Numbered from the stretch's first letter, positions 47,833 to 57,050 are shown. The stretch is DNA of 64,000 nucleotides from Devosia sp. Root436 (GCF_001426345.1 NZ_LMEM01000010.1:390969-454968); one strand, 5' to 3'. Notes: generated by a model from the sequence alone, not told the origin. Program-made: numbers and translations.

Positions 47833-48204
47833 TTATCCAAGCTCGCTGGGGTGAAAGATGCCGACCGGACGGATTTCATAGCCGCCGGCACCGGGATTGG
47901 CTTCGGCCAGATCCTTGGCGAAGGCCATGGCCTCCTCAAGCGAGTCGCAATCGGCGATATAGAAACCGAGGAACTGTTCCTTGGTTTCGGCAAAGGGGCC
48001 ATCGATGATGAATGGCTCGCCACTGGTCTTGCGCAAGGTCGTGGCCGAGGTGGTGGGCAGAAGACGCGCCACCGGGCCCATCTTGCCCTTGGCCTTCATG
48101 CCGTCCTCGACCTTGCCGAGGCGCGCCATGCAGGCGTCATCCTCCTCCTTGGACCAGGTGGCGACGGCGTTTTCATCGTTGTAGCAGAGGACAGCATAAA
48201 GCAT
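47833..48204 (-). CDS. YCII-related DGPF protein, partner of the ECF42 sigma
   Basis: A 123-residue YCII-fold protein starting MLYAVLCYNDE with the hallmark FIIDGPFAETKEQF and a final GGYEIRPVGIFHP. DGPF proteins are the conserved partner of ECF42 sigma factors, as effector or regulator; some YCII proteins are small enzymes. GAGGGATG precedes the chosen ATG; another ATG eight codons upstream is less likely. Its TAA is directly followed by the sigma start. Confidence 0.9.
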   Translation of the reverse strand: MLYAVLCYNDENAVATWSKEEDDACMARLGKVEDGMKAKGKMGPVARLLPTTSATTLRKTSGEPFIIDGPFAETKEQFLGFYIADCDSLEEAMAFAKDLAEANPGAGGYEIRPVGIFHPSELG

Positions 48205-48298
48205 TTCGACATCCCTCGTCGGAAACATGACGAGCGACTATGCCCAATTCAGACAGGGGCTCCAGTGCTTTTTTGGGATCACGCCACGCGGCTTGCCC

Positions 48299-49216
48299 CT
48301 AAGCCACCGGCGCCGGGGCGTTCCGCGCAATCGTCACGGTGGCGCCCAGCGAGGCGACAATAATCGCGACAATGCCGCCCAGCTGCCACAAGCTCAGCGT
48401 CTCGGTGAGGATGAGAAAGCCGGACAGAGCGCCCAAAGCCGGCTGGCCGCTCATCAGGATGCCGAACAGCCGCGAAGGCATATGGGGCAGGGCCGCCATG
48501 TCGAGCGCATAGGGGATGGCGCTCGACAGCAGGGCCACGCCCAGCCCGATGGGCAATATGGCCGGATCGAGCAGGGCCGTGCCGGCGGTTGCCACGCCAA
48601 AGGGCAGGACGATGATGGCGGCGACCGAGACGCCGAGCGCGGTGATATGTGGACCGCCGCCGGTGCCCGCGCGCTGGCCGAAAATGATGTAGCCGGCCCA
48701 GCAGCCGCCTGCCGCCAGCGCCAGCAACACGCCCGGCAGGCCGATCTCGCCGCTCGACTGCCCCAGCGGCAGCAGCATGGCCAGCCCTGCCACGGCCAGC
48801 ACGATCCAGGCAAAATCGAGCGGCCTGCGTGCGCCGGCCAGGGCCACGGCCAGCGGCCCGGTGAATTCGAGCGCCACCGCCACGCCGAGCGGAATGGTCG
48901 CCAGCGCCGCATAAAAAAACAGATTCATCGCGCCCATGACGGCGCCATAGGCCAGAACGGCGCGCCATTGCCTCTTGTCGAGCCTCTGTCGCCAGGGCCG
49001 GAACACGGCGACCAGCACGATGGCCGCCAGCACCAGCCGCAGGGTCGTCGCACCCGCCGCGCCGACCAGGGGGAACAGCCCCTTGGCAAAGCTCGCCCCG
49101 GTCTGGGTGAACACCATGCCCAGGGTGACGAGCAGGACGGAGAAAATGACGGATTGCGGGCGCAAGGGAAGGCTCCGGGGACGGCGCGGTTTAGCAGGCG
49201 CCGCCGCGCGCGTCAC
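48299..49216 (-). CDS. RhtA-like DMT-family exporter
   Basis: A 305-residue inner-membrane transporter with about ten hydrophobic segments. It resembles the threonine/homoserine exporter RhtA: GASFAKGLFPLVGAAGATTL, YAALATIPLGVAVALEFTGP and LSSAIPYALDMAALPHMPSR. The start is a GTG at 49216; a later ATG-poor N-terminus leaves some doubt. Substrate range (amino acids, drugs) is inferred. Confidence 0.87.
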   Translation of the reverse strand: MTRAAAPAKPRRPRSLPLRPQSVIFSVLLVTLGMVFTQTGASFAKGLFPLVGAAGATTLRLVLAAIVLVAVFRPWRQRLDKRQWRAVLAYGAVMGAMNLFFYAALATIPLGVAVALEFTGPLAVALAGARRPLDFAWIVLAVAGLAMLLPLGQSSGEIGLPGVLLALAAGGCWAGYIIFGQRAGTGGGPHITALGVSVAAIIVLPFGVATAGTALLDPAILPIGLGVALLSSAIPYALDMAALPHMPSRLFGILMSGQPALGALSGFLILTETLSLWQLGGIVAIIVASLGATVTIARNAPAPVA

Positions 49217-49225
49217 CGGCCGGAG

Positions 49226-49921
49226 TCAGCAGAAGTTCTGGAAGGCGACGAAGGTGCTGCCGTTGTCGTTGAAATGCTTGAGCACATAGCCCGTGGGCAG
49301 GCTGTTCTGGCCTGGGGCGATGTGGCAGCGGGTGCCTTCCGGCGTGCCCTGGCAGGAGTCGATCATGAAGCACTGCCCTGCCGTGGTCTCGCCCAGCTTG
49401 TCGCTGGCCATGCTGGGTTGGGCGCGGATGACCAGCGGGTGCAGGCCGCGCACCCAGAGTGGAAAAGCCGTCGGCACATTGATATCGGCGGCGTCGGCGC
49501 AATAGCCGCTGGCGGGGTTGCGGATGCAGTTCTGCGATACCGGCGGATTGAGCGAGGCGACATTTTGCCCGTTCAGCGGCGCCAGCGCCACCGGTGCGCC
49601 GTCGGAAAAACGACCGTCGAGTGCTTTGCCATCGGGCGAGAATGTCGCAACGGTACCGCCGTCATAGCCGAGCAGGTGCAGGTGGCCCGCTTCCGATTTC
49701 CAGCCATTGACCATAGCCAGCGGCCCCAGGCATCCCAGGCTGGTCGCCCACAGGCCAAAGGTGCTGCGATTGGTGGCCAGGTCGATGCGGCACATGCCGG
49801 TGCCGCCATCGCCGGTGGTGACCTGCCAGGCGCCGGCATAACGGGCACTGCTGTCCTGGGCATGGGCCGAAGCGCCCATTGCCACGACCCAGGCGACGAC
49901 GAGCAGAATGCTGATGCGCAT
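49226..49921 (-). CDS. Secreted protein with Inh/AprI-like protease-inhibitor domain
   Basis: A 231-residue exported protein. MRISILLVVAWVVAMGASAH is the signal peptide. Residues about 32-125 have the AprI/Inh lipocalin-like pattern (AGAWQVTTGDGGTGMCRIDL; TSLGCLGPLAMVNGWK; LHLLGYDGG). The rest has six or so cysteines (NCIRNPASGYC; QCFMIDSCQG; RCHIA; NFC) and an SH3-like stretch. It may block a metalloprotease in the periplasm; no such protease gene is nearby. Confidence 0.75.
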   Translation of the reverse strand: MRISILLVVAWVVAMGASAHAQDSSARYAGAWQVTTGDGGTGMCRIDLATNRSTFGLWATSLGCLGPLAMVNGWKSEAGHLHLLGYDGGTVATFSPDGKALDGRFSDGAPVALAPLNGQNVASLNPPVSQNCIRNPASGYCADAADINVPTAFPLWVRGLHPLVIRAQPSMASDKLGETTAGQCFMIDSCQGTPEGTRCHIAPGQNSLPTGYVLKHFNDNGSTFVAFQNFC

Positions 49922-50052
49922 CGAGTTTCCCTCCATGGATGCGGCCGGCACAATTGCCCAAACGGCATGATTCTGCGAGAGGGCGATGGGCTGCCTTGAC
50001 CCCGTTACCGCAACCCTTTAGCCCTTGCCGACGGAACAAAGGAAGAATGGCG

Positions 50053-51114
50053 ATGGAATACCGTTATCTGGGGCGCTCGGGCCTCAAGGTCTCCGTGCTG
50101 ACCATGGGCACCATGACCTTTGGCGGCTCCGAGAAGGTCGGCCATACCGAACAGGCCGATGCGACGCGCCAGATCGACCTCTGCCTCGATGCCGGGATCA
50201 ACCTGCTCGATACCGCCAATGTCTACAATGCCGGCGTCTCCGAGGAGATGGTCGGGGTGGCTTTGGCCGAGAATGGCCGTCGTCAGAAAACCCTGGTCGC
50301 CACGAAAGTCCGCTTCAAGATGGGCGAGGGCCCCAACGAGATCGGCCTTTCCCGCCACCACATCATCGCCCAGGCCGAAGCGAGCCTAAGGCGTCTCAAG
50401 ACCGATGTCATCGACCTCTATCAGGTGCATGAATGGGACGGGCAGACCCCCATCGAAGAGACGATGGAGGCCCTCGATACGCTCGTGAAATCCGGCAAGG
50501 TCCGTTATATCGGCTGTTCCAATTATGCCGGCTGGCAGATCAGCAAGGCGCTGGCTGCGGCCAGGGAGCGGCAGGGCGAGCGCTTCATCTCCCAGCAAAT
50601 CCACTACACGCTGCATTCGCGCGAAGCCGAATATGAGCTGGTGCCGATCAGCCAGGATCAGGGGCTGGGCATGCTCATCTGGTCGCCTTTGGCGGGCGGG
50701 TTGCTGAGTGGCAAGTACCGGCGCGATGGCGGGCCGAAATCCGGACGGCATGTCGGCGGCTTCCGCGAGCCGCCGGTCTACGACTGGGAAAAATTCTACG
50801 ACATCATCGACGTACTGGTCGCGGTGGCCGATGAGCGTGGTGTTTCGGGGGCGCAGGTGGCGCTGGCCTGGCTGCTCGGCCGGCCGGGGGTGACCTCGGT
50901 CATAATAGGCGGGCGCAGCGATGCGCAGTTCCAGGACAATCTGGGGGCGGCCGAATTCAAGCTCGGCGCCGATGAACGGGCCCGGCTCGATGCGGCCAGC
51001 CGGCCGCCCTTGCTCTACCCCTATTGGCACCAGTCCTTCACGGCGCAGGACCGGCTGGGCAAGATCGACCTCGATTTGATCGGGCCCTATGCCGAGGAGT
51101 TCAAGCGTGGCTGA
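50053..51114 (+). CDS. Aldo/keto reductase
   Basis: A 353-residue NADPH-dependent aldo/keto reductase. The catalytic tetrad is visible: Asp and Tyr in LLDTANVYN, Lys in LVATKVRF and His in LYQVHEWDG. MEYRYLGRSGLKVSVLTMGT and LGMLIWSPLAGGLLSGKY are typical of the YajO/tas-like branch. The ATG at 50053 has AGGA nine bases upstream; an ATG two codons earlier is too close to it. Substrate unknown. The FAH-family gene overlaps its end. Confidence 0.9.
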   Translation: MEYRYLGRSGLKVSVLTMGTMTFGGSEKVGHTEQADATRQIDLCLDAGINLLDTANVYNAGVSEEMVGVALAENGRRQKTLVATKVRFKMGEGPNEIGLSRHHIIAQAEASLRRLKTDVIDLYQVHEWDGQTPIEETMEALDTLVKSGKVRYIGCSNYAGWQISKALAAARERQGERFISQQIHYTLHSREAEYELVPISQDQGLGMLIWSPLAGGLLSGKYRRDGGPKSGRHVGGFREPPVYDWEKFYDIIDVLVAVADERGVSGAQVALAWLLGRPGVTSVIIGGRSDAQFQDNLGAAEFKLGADERARLDAASRPPLLYPYWHQSFTAQDRLGKIDLDLIGPYAEEFKRG

Positions 51115-51790
51115 TTTTCTCTTTGAGCCCTACGCTCCGGTTACCATCCCCATTGCCCGCGGCGGGCTCTTTGCCGTGCGCCGCGTCTATTGCGTAGGGC
51201 GCAACTATGCCGAGCATGTGGTGGAAATGGGCAATGACACGCGCGATCCACCCTTCTTCTTCGGCAAGCCGGCCGATGCCATCGTGGTCGGCGGCGCCGA
51301 TATTCCCTATCCACCGCAAACGGCCGACCTGCATCACGAGATCGAGCTGGTCGTCGCCATCGGCAATGATGGCGCCAACATCGCCTCGGCCGATGCGCTG
51401 ACCCATGTCTATGGCTATGCCGCCGGGCTAGACATGACCCGCCGAGACCTGCAGGCCCAGGCCAAGAAAGCGGGGCGGCCCTGGGACATGGCCAAGGGGT
51501 TCGACCATTCCGCGCCCATCGGCACGATCGAGCCAGCCAGCGCCATCGGCCATCCCGACAGCGGCGCCATAACGCTGGCGGTCAATGGCGTCGAGCGCCA
51601 GCGGGGTGACCTCGCCGACCAGATCTGGAATGTGGCCGATACCATCGCCTATCTGAGCCAATTCGTGGCGCTGAGGGCCGGCGACATCATCATGACCGGC
51701 ACCCCGGCCGGGGTGGGCGCGGTGGTGCGCGGCGATGTGCTCGAAGGCAGCATTGCCGGGGTGGGCACGGTGCGGACGCGGATCGCCTGA
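51107..51790 (+). CDS. Fumarylacetoacetate hydrolase family protein
   Basis: A 227-residue FAH-fold enzyme. VRRVYCVGRNYAEHVVEMGN opens the domain, LHHEIELVVAIG has the metal-binding glutamates and IIMTGTPAGVGAV is the C-terminal signature. These enzymes cleave or decarboxylate beta-keto acids. The start is a GTG at 51107 with GAGGAG nine bases upstream, overlapping the aldo/keto reductase stop; its own TGA shares a base with the helicase ATG. Confidence 0.9.
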   Translation: MADFLFEPYAPVTIPIARGGLFAVRRVYCVGRNYAEHVVEMGNDTRDPPFFFGKPADAIVVGGADIPYPPQTADLHHEIELVVAIGNDGANIASADALTHVYGYAAGLDMTRRDLQAQAKKAGRPWDMAKGFDHSAPIGTIEPASAIGHPDSGAITLAVNGVERQRGDLADQIWNVADTIAYLSQFVALRAGDIIMTGTPAGVGAVVRGDVLEGSIAGVGTVRTRIA

Positions 51791-52878
51791 TGCCGGTCTG
51801 GTCGCCCCAGCAGGATGGCGCGCTCAAGGCCGTTTCCGCCTGGCTCAAGGACAAGAACGGACCGCAGGTGTTCCGCCTGTTCGGCTGGGCGGGCACCGGC
51901 AAGTCGACGCTCGCCGTGCATCTGGCGCAGGATGTCCGAAGCGTCAAATACGCCGCCTTTACCGGCAAGGCGGCTCTGGTCATGCGCAAGCGCGGCTGCA
52001 AGGGCGCGCAGACCATCCACAGCCTGATCTATACTTTGGTCAGCGAGAAGGAAGGCGAGCCGCGCTTCGTGCTGGACGATGAAAGCCCGGCCGCCGATGC
52101 CGATCTCATCGTCATCGACGAAGTGTCGATGGTCGACGAACAGCTGGGCCGCGACCTCCTGAGCTTCGGGGTGAAGGTCTTGGTGCTGGGCGATCCGTTC
52201 CAGCTTCCCCCGGTGCAGGGCGCCGGCTTCTTCACCGCCGACGAACCCGATATCATGCTGACCGAAATCCATCGGCAGGCGGCGGACAACCCCATCATCC
52301 ACCTCTCCATGCAGGTGCGCGAGGGCGGCTTTCTGGAGCGCGGCTCCTATGGCGAATCCATCGTGGTCGGCCGCGACAATGTCGACCGCAATGCGGTACT
52401 GGAAGCCGACCAGGTGCTGGTGGGCCGCAACAAGACGCGGCTGCAATATAACGATCGCTTACGCGAATTACGCGGCCTGCCCTTCCACGAGCCGGTCGAG
52501 GGCGACCGCATGGTGTGCCTCAGGAACAATCCGCGCAAGAAGCTGCTCAATGGCCAGATCTGGATCGTCACCGAAGTCACCAAGCGGACCAACGGCAAAT
52601 ATTCGCTGCTGCTGGGGGCGGACGAGGGCAAGGGCGAGGCGCGCGTGCTCACCCACAAGGCGTTCTTTTCGGGCGAGGAAGATACGATGAGCTGGCCCGA
52701 GCGCCGCCAGTTCGATGAATTCACCTTCGGCTATTGCCTCACCGTCCACAAGGCGCAGGGCAGCCAGTGGGACAATGTCTATCTGTTCGACGAGAGCTTC
52801 GTGTTCCGCGAGGAACGGGCGCGCTGGCTCTATACGGGGATCACCCGGGCGGCGGAAAAGATCACGGTGGTTTCCTAG
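51790..52878 (+). CDS. RecD/Pif1-like SF1 DNA helicase
   Basis: A 362-residue superfamily 1 helicase. Walker A is GWAGTGKSTLAVHL, Walker B with Glu is LIVIDEVSMVDEQLG, motif III VLGDPFQLPPVQG. The C-terminal UvrD-like part has LTVHKAQGSQWDNVYLF and YTGITRAAEKI. The compact length resembles phage Dda and bacterial RecD2 helicase cores rather than full RecD. It probably works in recombination or fork repair. It is the third gene of a one-base-overlapping run with unrelated metabolic genes. Confidence 0.9.
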   Translation: MPVWSPQQDGALKAVSAWLKDKNGPQVFRLFGWAGTGKSTLAVHLAQDVRSVKYAAFTGKAALVMRKRGCKGAQTIHSLIYTLVSEKEGEPRFVLDDESPAADADLIVIDEVSMVDEQLGRDLLSFGVKVLVLGDPFQLPPVQGAGFFTADEPDIMLTEIHRQAADNPIIHLSMQVREGGFLERGSYGESIVVGRDNVDRNAVLEADQVLVGRNKTRLQYNDRLRELRGLPFHEPVEGDRMVCLRNNPRKKLLNGQIWIVTEVTKRTNGKYSLLLGADEGKGEARVLTHKAFFSGEEDTMSWPERRQFDEFTFGYCLTVHKAQGSQWDNVYLFDESFVFREERARWLYTGITRAAEKITVVS

Positions 52879-53278
52879 ATCGGTGTTTCCCGCGCGTCCG
52901 GCAGGGCTATCGCGGATGGAGTGGAGCGGAACCACCTCTCCCCTGAGAGGAGAGGTCGACCCGAGGGGTCGGGTGAGGGGTTCAGCGTCGCGACAGGCGC
53001 TGTTGCCTTCACCCGCACTGAACCCCTCACCCCACCCTCTCCCCTCAGGGGAGAGGAAGCCCACGCGCGGTGGGCTGCTACGGCTCCAACAAAGACGCGG
53101 ACCGCCATAACAAAGCCAAACTCGCACCGCTGCATCCGGTCTTGTGAAGATTTCTGGCCAAGTAAGCCAAATTGCTGATGTTTCATGCATTGGCAGCGCT
53201 TGCGCATCCTGGGCTTATACCCCATTTTGCCCGTAGAGATTTCCCACAGCCCGGATCATTCCCAAAAGCGGAGGCATC
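52879..53278. other. 400-nt intergenic region with repeat and hairpins upstream of the antiporter
   Basis: After a family A repeat (52934-53056) comes the hairpin AGCCCAC-GCGCG-GTGGGCT (53058-53076), likely ending the helicase transcript. The rest is less GC-rich and should carry the antiporter promoter: TTGGCA at 53191 and TTATAC at 53216 are 19 nt apart, a weak candidate. CGGAGG precedes the antiporter ATG. Confidence 0.4.
52934..53056. repeat. Palindromic repeat family A, copy 5
   Basis: Hairpin ends CCTCTCCCCTGAGAGGAGAG and CCTCTCCCCTCAGGGGAGAG flank GGGTGAGGGGTTCAGCG and its partner ACTGAACCCCTCACCCC. One arm holds the CGACCCGAGGGGTCG hairpin. The copy is inverted relative to copy 2. 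Confidence 0.85.
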
Positions 53279-55552
53279 ATGCACCACGACACCCCCCTGA
53301 TCTCAACGATCGTCGCGGGTCTGGTGCTGGCCTTCATATTCGGCATGATCGCCAACCGGTTCAAGATGCCGCCCCTGGTGGGCTATCTGCTGGCCGGCGT
53401 GCTGGTGGGGCCCTATACGCCCGGTTTCGTGGCCGACCAGGCGCTGGGGGCCGAGCTGGCCGAAATCGGCGTTATCCTGCTGATGTTCGGTGTGGGCCTG
53501 CATTTTTCGCTCAAGGACCTGATGAGCGTGCGGGCGCTGGCCATTCCCGGCGCCATCGCGCAGATCGGTTTTGCCACATTGCTGGGTGCGGGGCTGGGCC
53601 TGTTGCTGGGCTGGGACCTGGGGGCAGCCCTGCTGTTCGGCTTGTCGCTGTCCTGCGCCTCGACCGTGGTGCTGCTCAAGGCGATGCAGGATCGCCGGCT
53701 GATCGAGACCGAGCGCGGGCGCATCGCGGTGGGCTGGCTCATCGTGGAAGACCTGGCCATGGTGCTGGCCCTGGTGCTGATCCCGGCCCTGGCCGCCCTG
53801 GGGGGCACCGATAGCGGCGTCCACGACCCCTTCGTGTCCTTTGTCGAACGCATCATTGGCGGCTCGGTCGGCCTCTGGGGCGTGCTGGCGCTCACGGTCA
53901 TCAAGCTGGTGGCCTTTGTCGGCTTCATGCTGGTGGTCGGAAGGCGGCTCATCCCCTGGGCTTTGCATGCCACGGCCCATACCGGCAGCCGCGAACTGTT
54001 CCGGCTCGCCGTGCTGGCCATTGCCCTGGGCGTGGCTTTGGGTTCGGCCGTGCTGTTCGGGGTGTCGCTGGCGCTGGGCGCCTTCTTTGCCGGCATGATT
54101 CTTTCCGAAAGTGAGCTCAGCCATCGCGCCGCGCAGGAAACCCTGCCGCTGCGCGACGCCTTCGCGGTGCTGTTCTTCGTTTCGGTCGGCATGCTGTTCG
54201 ACCCGTCCATCATCGTCACCAATCCGCTGCTGCTGCTGGCGACGGTGTTCATCATCATCATCGGCAAGTCACTGGCCGCTTTTGCCATCGTGTTGCTGTT
54301 CCGGCGGCCGGTGGCGACAGCGCTGACGATTTCCGCCTCGCTGGCGCAGATCGGCGAATTTTCCTTCATCCTCGCCAGCATGGGCGTGAGCCTGGCGATC
54401 CTGCCCAAGGAAGGACAGGACCTGATCCTGGCCGGGGCGCTGATTTCCATCGTGCTCAACCCGGTCGTGTTCTGGGCCGTCGACCTGGTGAAGCCGCGCT
54501 TCGAGGCCAAGGCGGCGGCGCGCAAGGCGGCAAAAGCGGAGCCCGAAGAGGCGCGCATCGAGCCCACCGAATTGTCCGAGGCGGCCAACGGCCCGGCCAC
54601 CACCGATGCGCCCAGCCAGGGCGCCATCGATACGGGTGCGCCGGGCGCTGACGACGATACCGGTGAGCCCTCGCGCCTGGCCGGCCATACCGTATTGGTG
54701 GGCTATGGCCAGGTCGGCCGCATCGTGGCGGCGGGCATCAAGGCGGATGGCGGCGGGCTCGTGGTGATCGAGGATTCCGATCACGACGTGGCCGCCGCGC
54801 GGGCCGAGGGCTTCGAAGTGGTGTTCGGCAATGCCGCCAGCGAAGATATGCTCAGGCTGGCCAACCTGCCCCAGGCGCGCAACCTGCTGATCGCCATTTC
54901 CAACGGGTTCGAAGCCGGATCGGTCTGCGAATCCGGCCGCAAGCTCAATCCGGGCATTTCCATCATCGCCCGCGCCTATTCGGCAGAGGAAGAAGCCTTC
55001 CTGCGCAATCTCGGCGCCACCGCGGTCATTCGCGGCGAGCGCGAGATCGGCAAGGGCATCCTGATGTTCCTGCGTGGCGATGGCGGCAACCTGGCATCCG
55101 CCGCCATGCCGGTGCCCGAGGAGCCCAGGCTGCCGGTGGCGGAGAACCTGCTGGAAAAGGCCGCACTGGCCGATGTCGTGGCGCCGCCGGACGCCGTTAT
55201 CGAACTCCCGCCGCCGGCCACAGTGGCATCTGATCCGGTGGTCATCGCGGCGGTGGAAGCCGCGTCGATCCCGGACGAACCGGCGAGCGAGCCGGCAGCG
55301 GCAGGGCTGGAATCGGTCGATGCGACGCCGGCCGTGGGCGAAGCGCCGGCCGCTATCGACGAGGTCGTGGTTCCCGCCGCCGAGCCGGAAGCGGCATCTG
55401 GGCCGGCCGAAACCACGGCGGAGATCGATGCCGAGACCGCCGCGGAAGCTGCGAACGAAACCAGCGAAGGCGGCATCGCGCCGCCCGAGCCGGATGCGGA
55501 AAACAAGGATGAGCCCACCGTGCCGCCGGTGGTCCCCGAGCCCAAAAGCTAG
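53279..55552 (+). CDS. Kef-type cation:proton antiporter (CPA2) with KTN domain
   Basis: A 757-residue protein. Residues 1 to about 390 form the 12-helix CPA2 exchanger (FGMIANRFKMPPLVGYLLAG; ILSESELSHRAAQETLPLRD). After an acidic linker, about 463-590 is a TrkA-N/KTN domain with VLVGYGQVGRIVAAGIKADG, binding NAD(H) or another nucleotide. The last ~150 residues are a disordered Ala/Glu/Pro tail unlike classical KefB/C or YbaL. It should exchange K+ (or Na+) for H+ across the inner membrane. CGGAGG lies just before the ATG. Confidence 0.9.
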   Translation: MHHDTPLISTIVAGLVLAFIFGMIANRFKMPPLVGYLLAGVLVGPYTPGFVADQALGAELAEIGVILLMFGVGLHFSLKDLMSVRALAIPGAIAQIGFATLLGAGLGLLLGWDLGAALLFGLSLSCASTVVLLKAMQDRRLIETERGRIAVGWLIVEDLAMVLALVLIPALAALGGTDSGVHDPFVSFVERIIGGSVGLWGVLALTVIKLVAFVGFMLVVGRRLIPWALHATAHTGSRELFRLAVLAIALGVALGSAVLFGVSLALGAFFAGMILSESELSHRAAQETLPLRDAFAVLFFVSVGMLFDPSIIVTNPLLLLATVFIIIIGKSLAAFAIVLLFRRPVATALTISASLAQIGEFSFILASMGVSLAILPKEGQDLILAGALISIVLNPVVFWAVDLVKPRFEAKAAARKAAKAEPEEARIEPTELSEAANGPATTDAPSQGAIDTGAPGADDDTGEPSRLAGHTVLVGYGQVGRIVAAGIKADGGGLVVIEDSDHDVAAARAEGFEVVFGNAASEDMLRLANLPQARNLLIAISNGFEAGSVCESGRKLNPGISIIARAYSAEEEAFLRNLGATAVIRGEREIGKGILMFLRGDGGNLASAAMPVPEEPRLPVAENLLEKAALADVVAPPDAVIELPPPATVASDPVVIAAVEAASIPDEPASEPAAAGLESVDATPAVGEAPAAIDEVVVPAAEPEAASGPAETTAEIDAETAAEAANETSEGGIAPPEPDAENKDEPTVPPVVPEPKS

Positions 55553-55660
55553 CCTCTTGTCAAAGGCTTGAGCGCGGGCGCATAGAGTTCAGCGGGGCTG
55601 TGTTCCTGCCCCGATCGCGTTCGGCGCGCCATGCGGCGCGCCGGGAAGTCAGTAGGGCCG

Positions 55661-56089
55661 ATGATTTCGCAAAAAGCCAAATATGCCTTGCGCGCGCTGG
55701 TGTCCCTCGCCCGGACCGGACGCGGGGAAACCATGATGATCGGCGAGATTTCCAAGCAACAGGCGATCCCCAAGAAATTCCTCGAGCAGATCCTGCTGGA
55801 ACTCAAGCGGGCCGGCTTCGTCGCCAGCCGCCGTGGCCGGGCCGGGGGCTATGAACTGCTCCGCGCCCCGGAGGAGATCATGTTCGGCGAGGTGCTGCGG
55901 CTGATCGATGGCCCCATCGCCCCGCTCCCCTGCCTCTCCAAGATCGCCTACAAGCGCTGCAAGGATTGCCGCGACGAGCAGTCATGCGAGATTCGCCACG
56001 TCTTCGAGCGGGTGACGCTGGCCACGCGCGAAGTGCTGGACCGCACCACGCTGGCAGATTCGCTGCGGCTGGAGGATATCCCGGTTTAG
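55661..56089 (+). CDS. Rrf2-family transcriptional regulator
   Basis: A 142-residue winged-helix regulator starting MISQKAKYALRALVSLAR, the Rrf2 signature. LEQILLELKRAGFVASRRGR is the recognition part. Cysteines in PCLSKIAYKRCKDCRDEQSC could bind an iron-sulfur cluster as in IscR/NsrR/RirA, though their spacing is not exactly that of IscR. A redox-, iron- or sulfur-responsive role is likely. It is a single gene, ending in a bidirectional hairpin shared with purU. Confidence 0.9.
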   Translation: MISQKAKYALRALVSLARTGRGETMMIGEISKQQAIPKKFLEQILLELKRAGFVASRRGRAGGYELLRAPEEIMFGEVLRLIDGPIAPLPCLSKIAYKRCKDCRDEQSCEIRHVFERVTLATREVLDRTTLADSLRLEDIPV

Positions 56090-56093
56090 ACTT

Positions 56094-56120
56094 CTTACCT
56101 CTCCCTTTGGGGGAGGTAAG
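56094..56120. terminator. Bidirectional terminator between rrf2-type gene and purU
   Basis: The stem CTTACCTC-CCC with GGG-GAGGTAAG (56094-56120, one mismatch) sits five bases after the regulator stop and 12 before the purU stop. It looks like a solo hairpin of the family A end. Either strand has only a short T/A-rich flank. Confidence 0.55.
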
Positions 56121-56131
56121 AAAGGGCACCC

Positions 56132-56986
56132 CTACCCAAACACCACCGTCTTCTTCCCGTTCAGCATCACCCGGCTTTCCAGGTGCAGCTTCACCGCCCG
56201 CGCCAGCACCCGGCTCTCGATATCCCGGCCGGCGGCCACCAGGTCGTCGGGGCTCATGGCGTGGGTGACGCGGGCGGTTTCCTGCTCGATGATCGGGCCT
56301 TCGTCGAGGTCGGGCGTCACGTAATGGGCGGTGGCGCCGATGATCTTGACGCCGCGCTCATGGGCCTGGTGATAGGGCTTGGCGCCCTTGAAGCTGGGCA
56401 GGAAGGAGTGATGGATGTTGATCACCTGGCCGAACAGCCGGGTCGAGAGATTGTCCGACAGCACCTGCATGTAGCGCGCCAGCACCACGAGGTCGGCGCC
56501 ACTCTGCTTGACCAGCGCCAGCACCTGTTCCTCCTGCGCCGCCTTGGTGTCCTTGGTCACCGGCAGCAGGTGGAAGGGGATGCCGGCATCCTGGGCGATC
56601 TTTTGCGTGTCGGCATGATTGGAAATGATGGCCGCCACCTCGGCATCGAGCCAGCCCACGCGGATCTGGTAGAGCAGATGCAGCAATGTATGGTCGAACT
56701 TGCTGACCAAGATCACCATGCGCTTCCTGCGGCTGTCATCGGCCAGGCTGGTCTTCATGGAAAAGCGTTCCACCGGCGATTTCAGCGCCCGCTCGATGGC
56801 GTCGCGCCCCACGCCATGGGGCGTGGTGAAGGCCAGCCGCATGAAGAAGCGGTCGGTCTCGCGATCCCAGAACTGGTTGGATTCGGCGATATTGGCGCCC
56901 AGGGCCGCCAGTTCGGTGGTGATGGCGGCGACGATGCCGGGGCGGTCGGCGCAGGAAAGGGTAAGAACGAAACTGGCCGAGGACAT
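56132..56986 (-). CDS. purU: Formyltetrahydrofolate deformylase
   Basis: A 284-residue enzyme releasing formate from 10-formyl-THF to feed purine synthesis and balance one-carbon units. An N-terminal ACT domain (about 5-80; FVLTLSCADRPGIVAAITTE) senses Met/Gly in other PurUs. The catalytic formyltransferase-like domain has NIHHSFLPSFKGAKPYHQAH (His/Asn) and GATAHYVTPDLDEGPII (Asp). Length and motifs are normal. Confidence 0.95.
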   Translation of the reverse strand: MSSASFVLTLSCADRPGIVAAITTELAALGANIAESNQFWDRETDRFFMRLAFTTPHGVGRDAIERALKSPVERFSMKTSLADDSRRKRMVILVSKFDHTLLHLLYQIRVGWLDAEVAAIISNHADTQKIAQDAGIPFHLLPVTKDTKAAQEEQVLALVKQSGADLVVLARYMQVLSDNLSTRLFGQVINIHHSFLPSFKGAKPYHQAHERGVKIIGATAHYVTPDLDEGPIIEQETARVTHAMSPDDLVAAGRDIESRVLARAVKLHLESRVMLNGKKTVVFG

Positions 56987-57050
56987 CGCTGAGGCTCCGG
57001 AAATCTGCCCAGCGGTATCAATGGCTTGCGCCCTTTCGTCAAGTGCGCAG

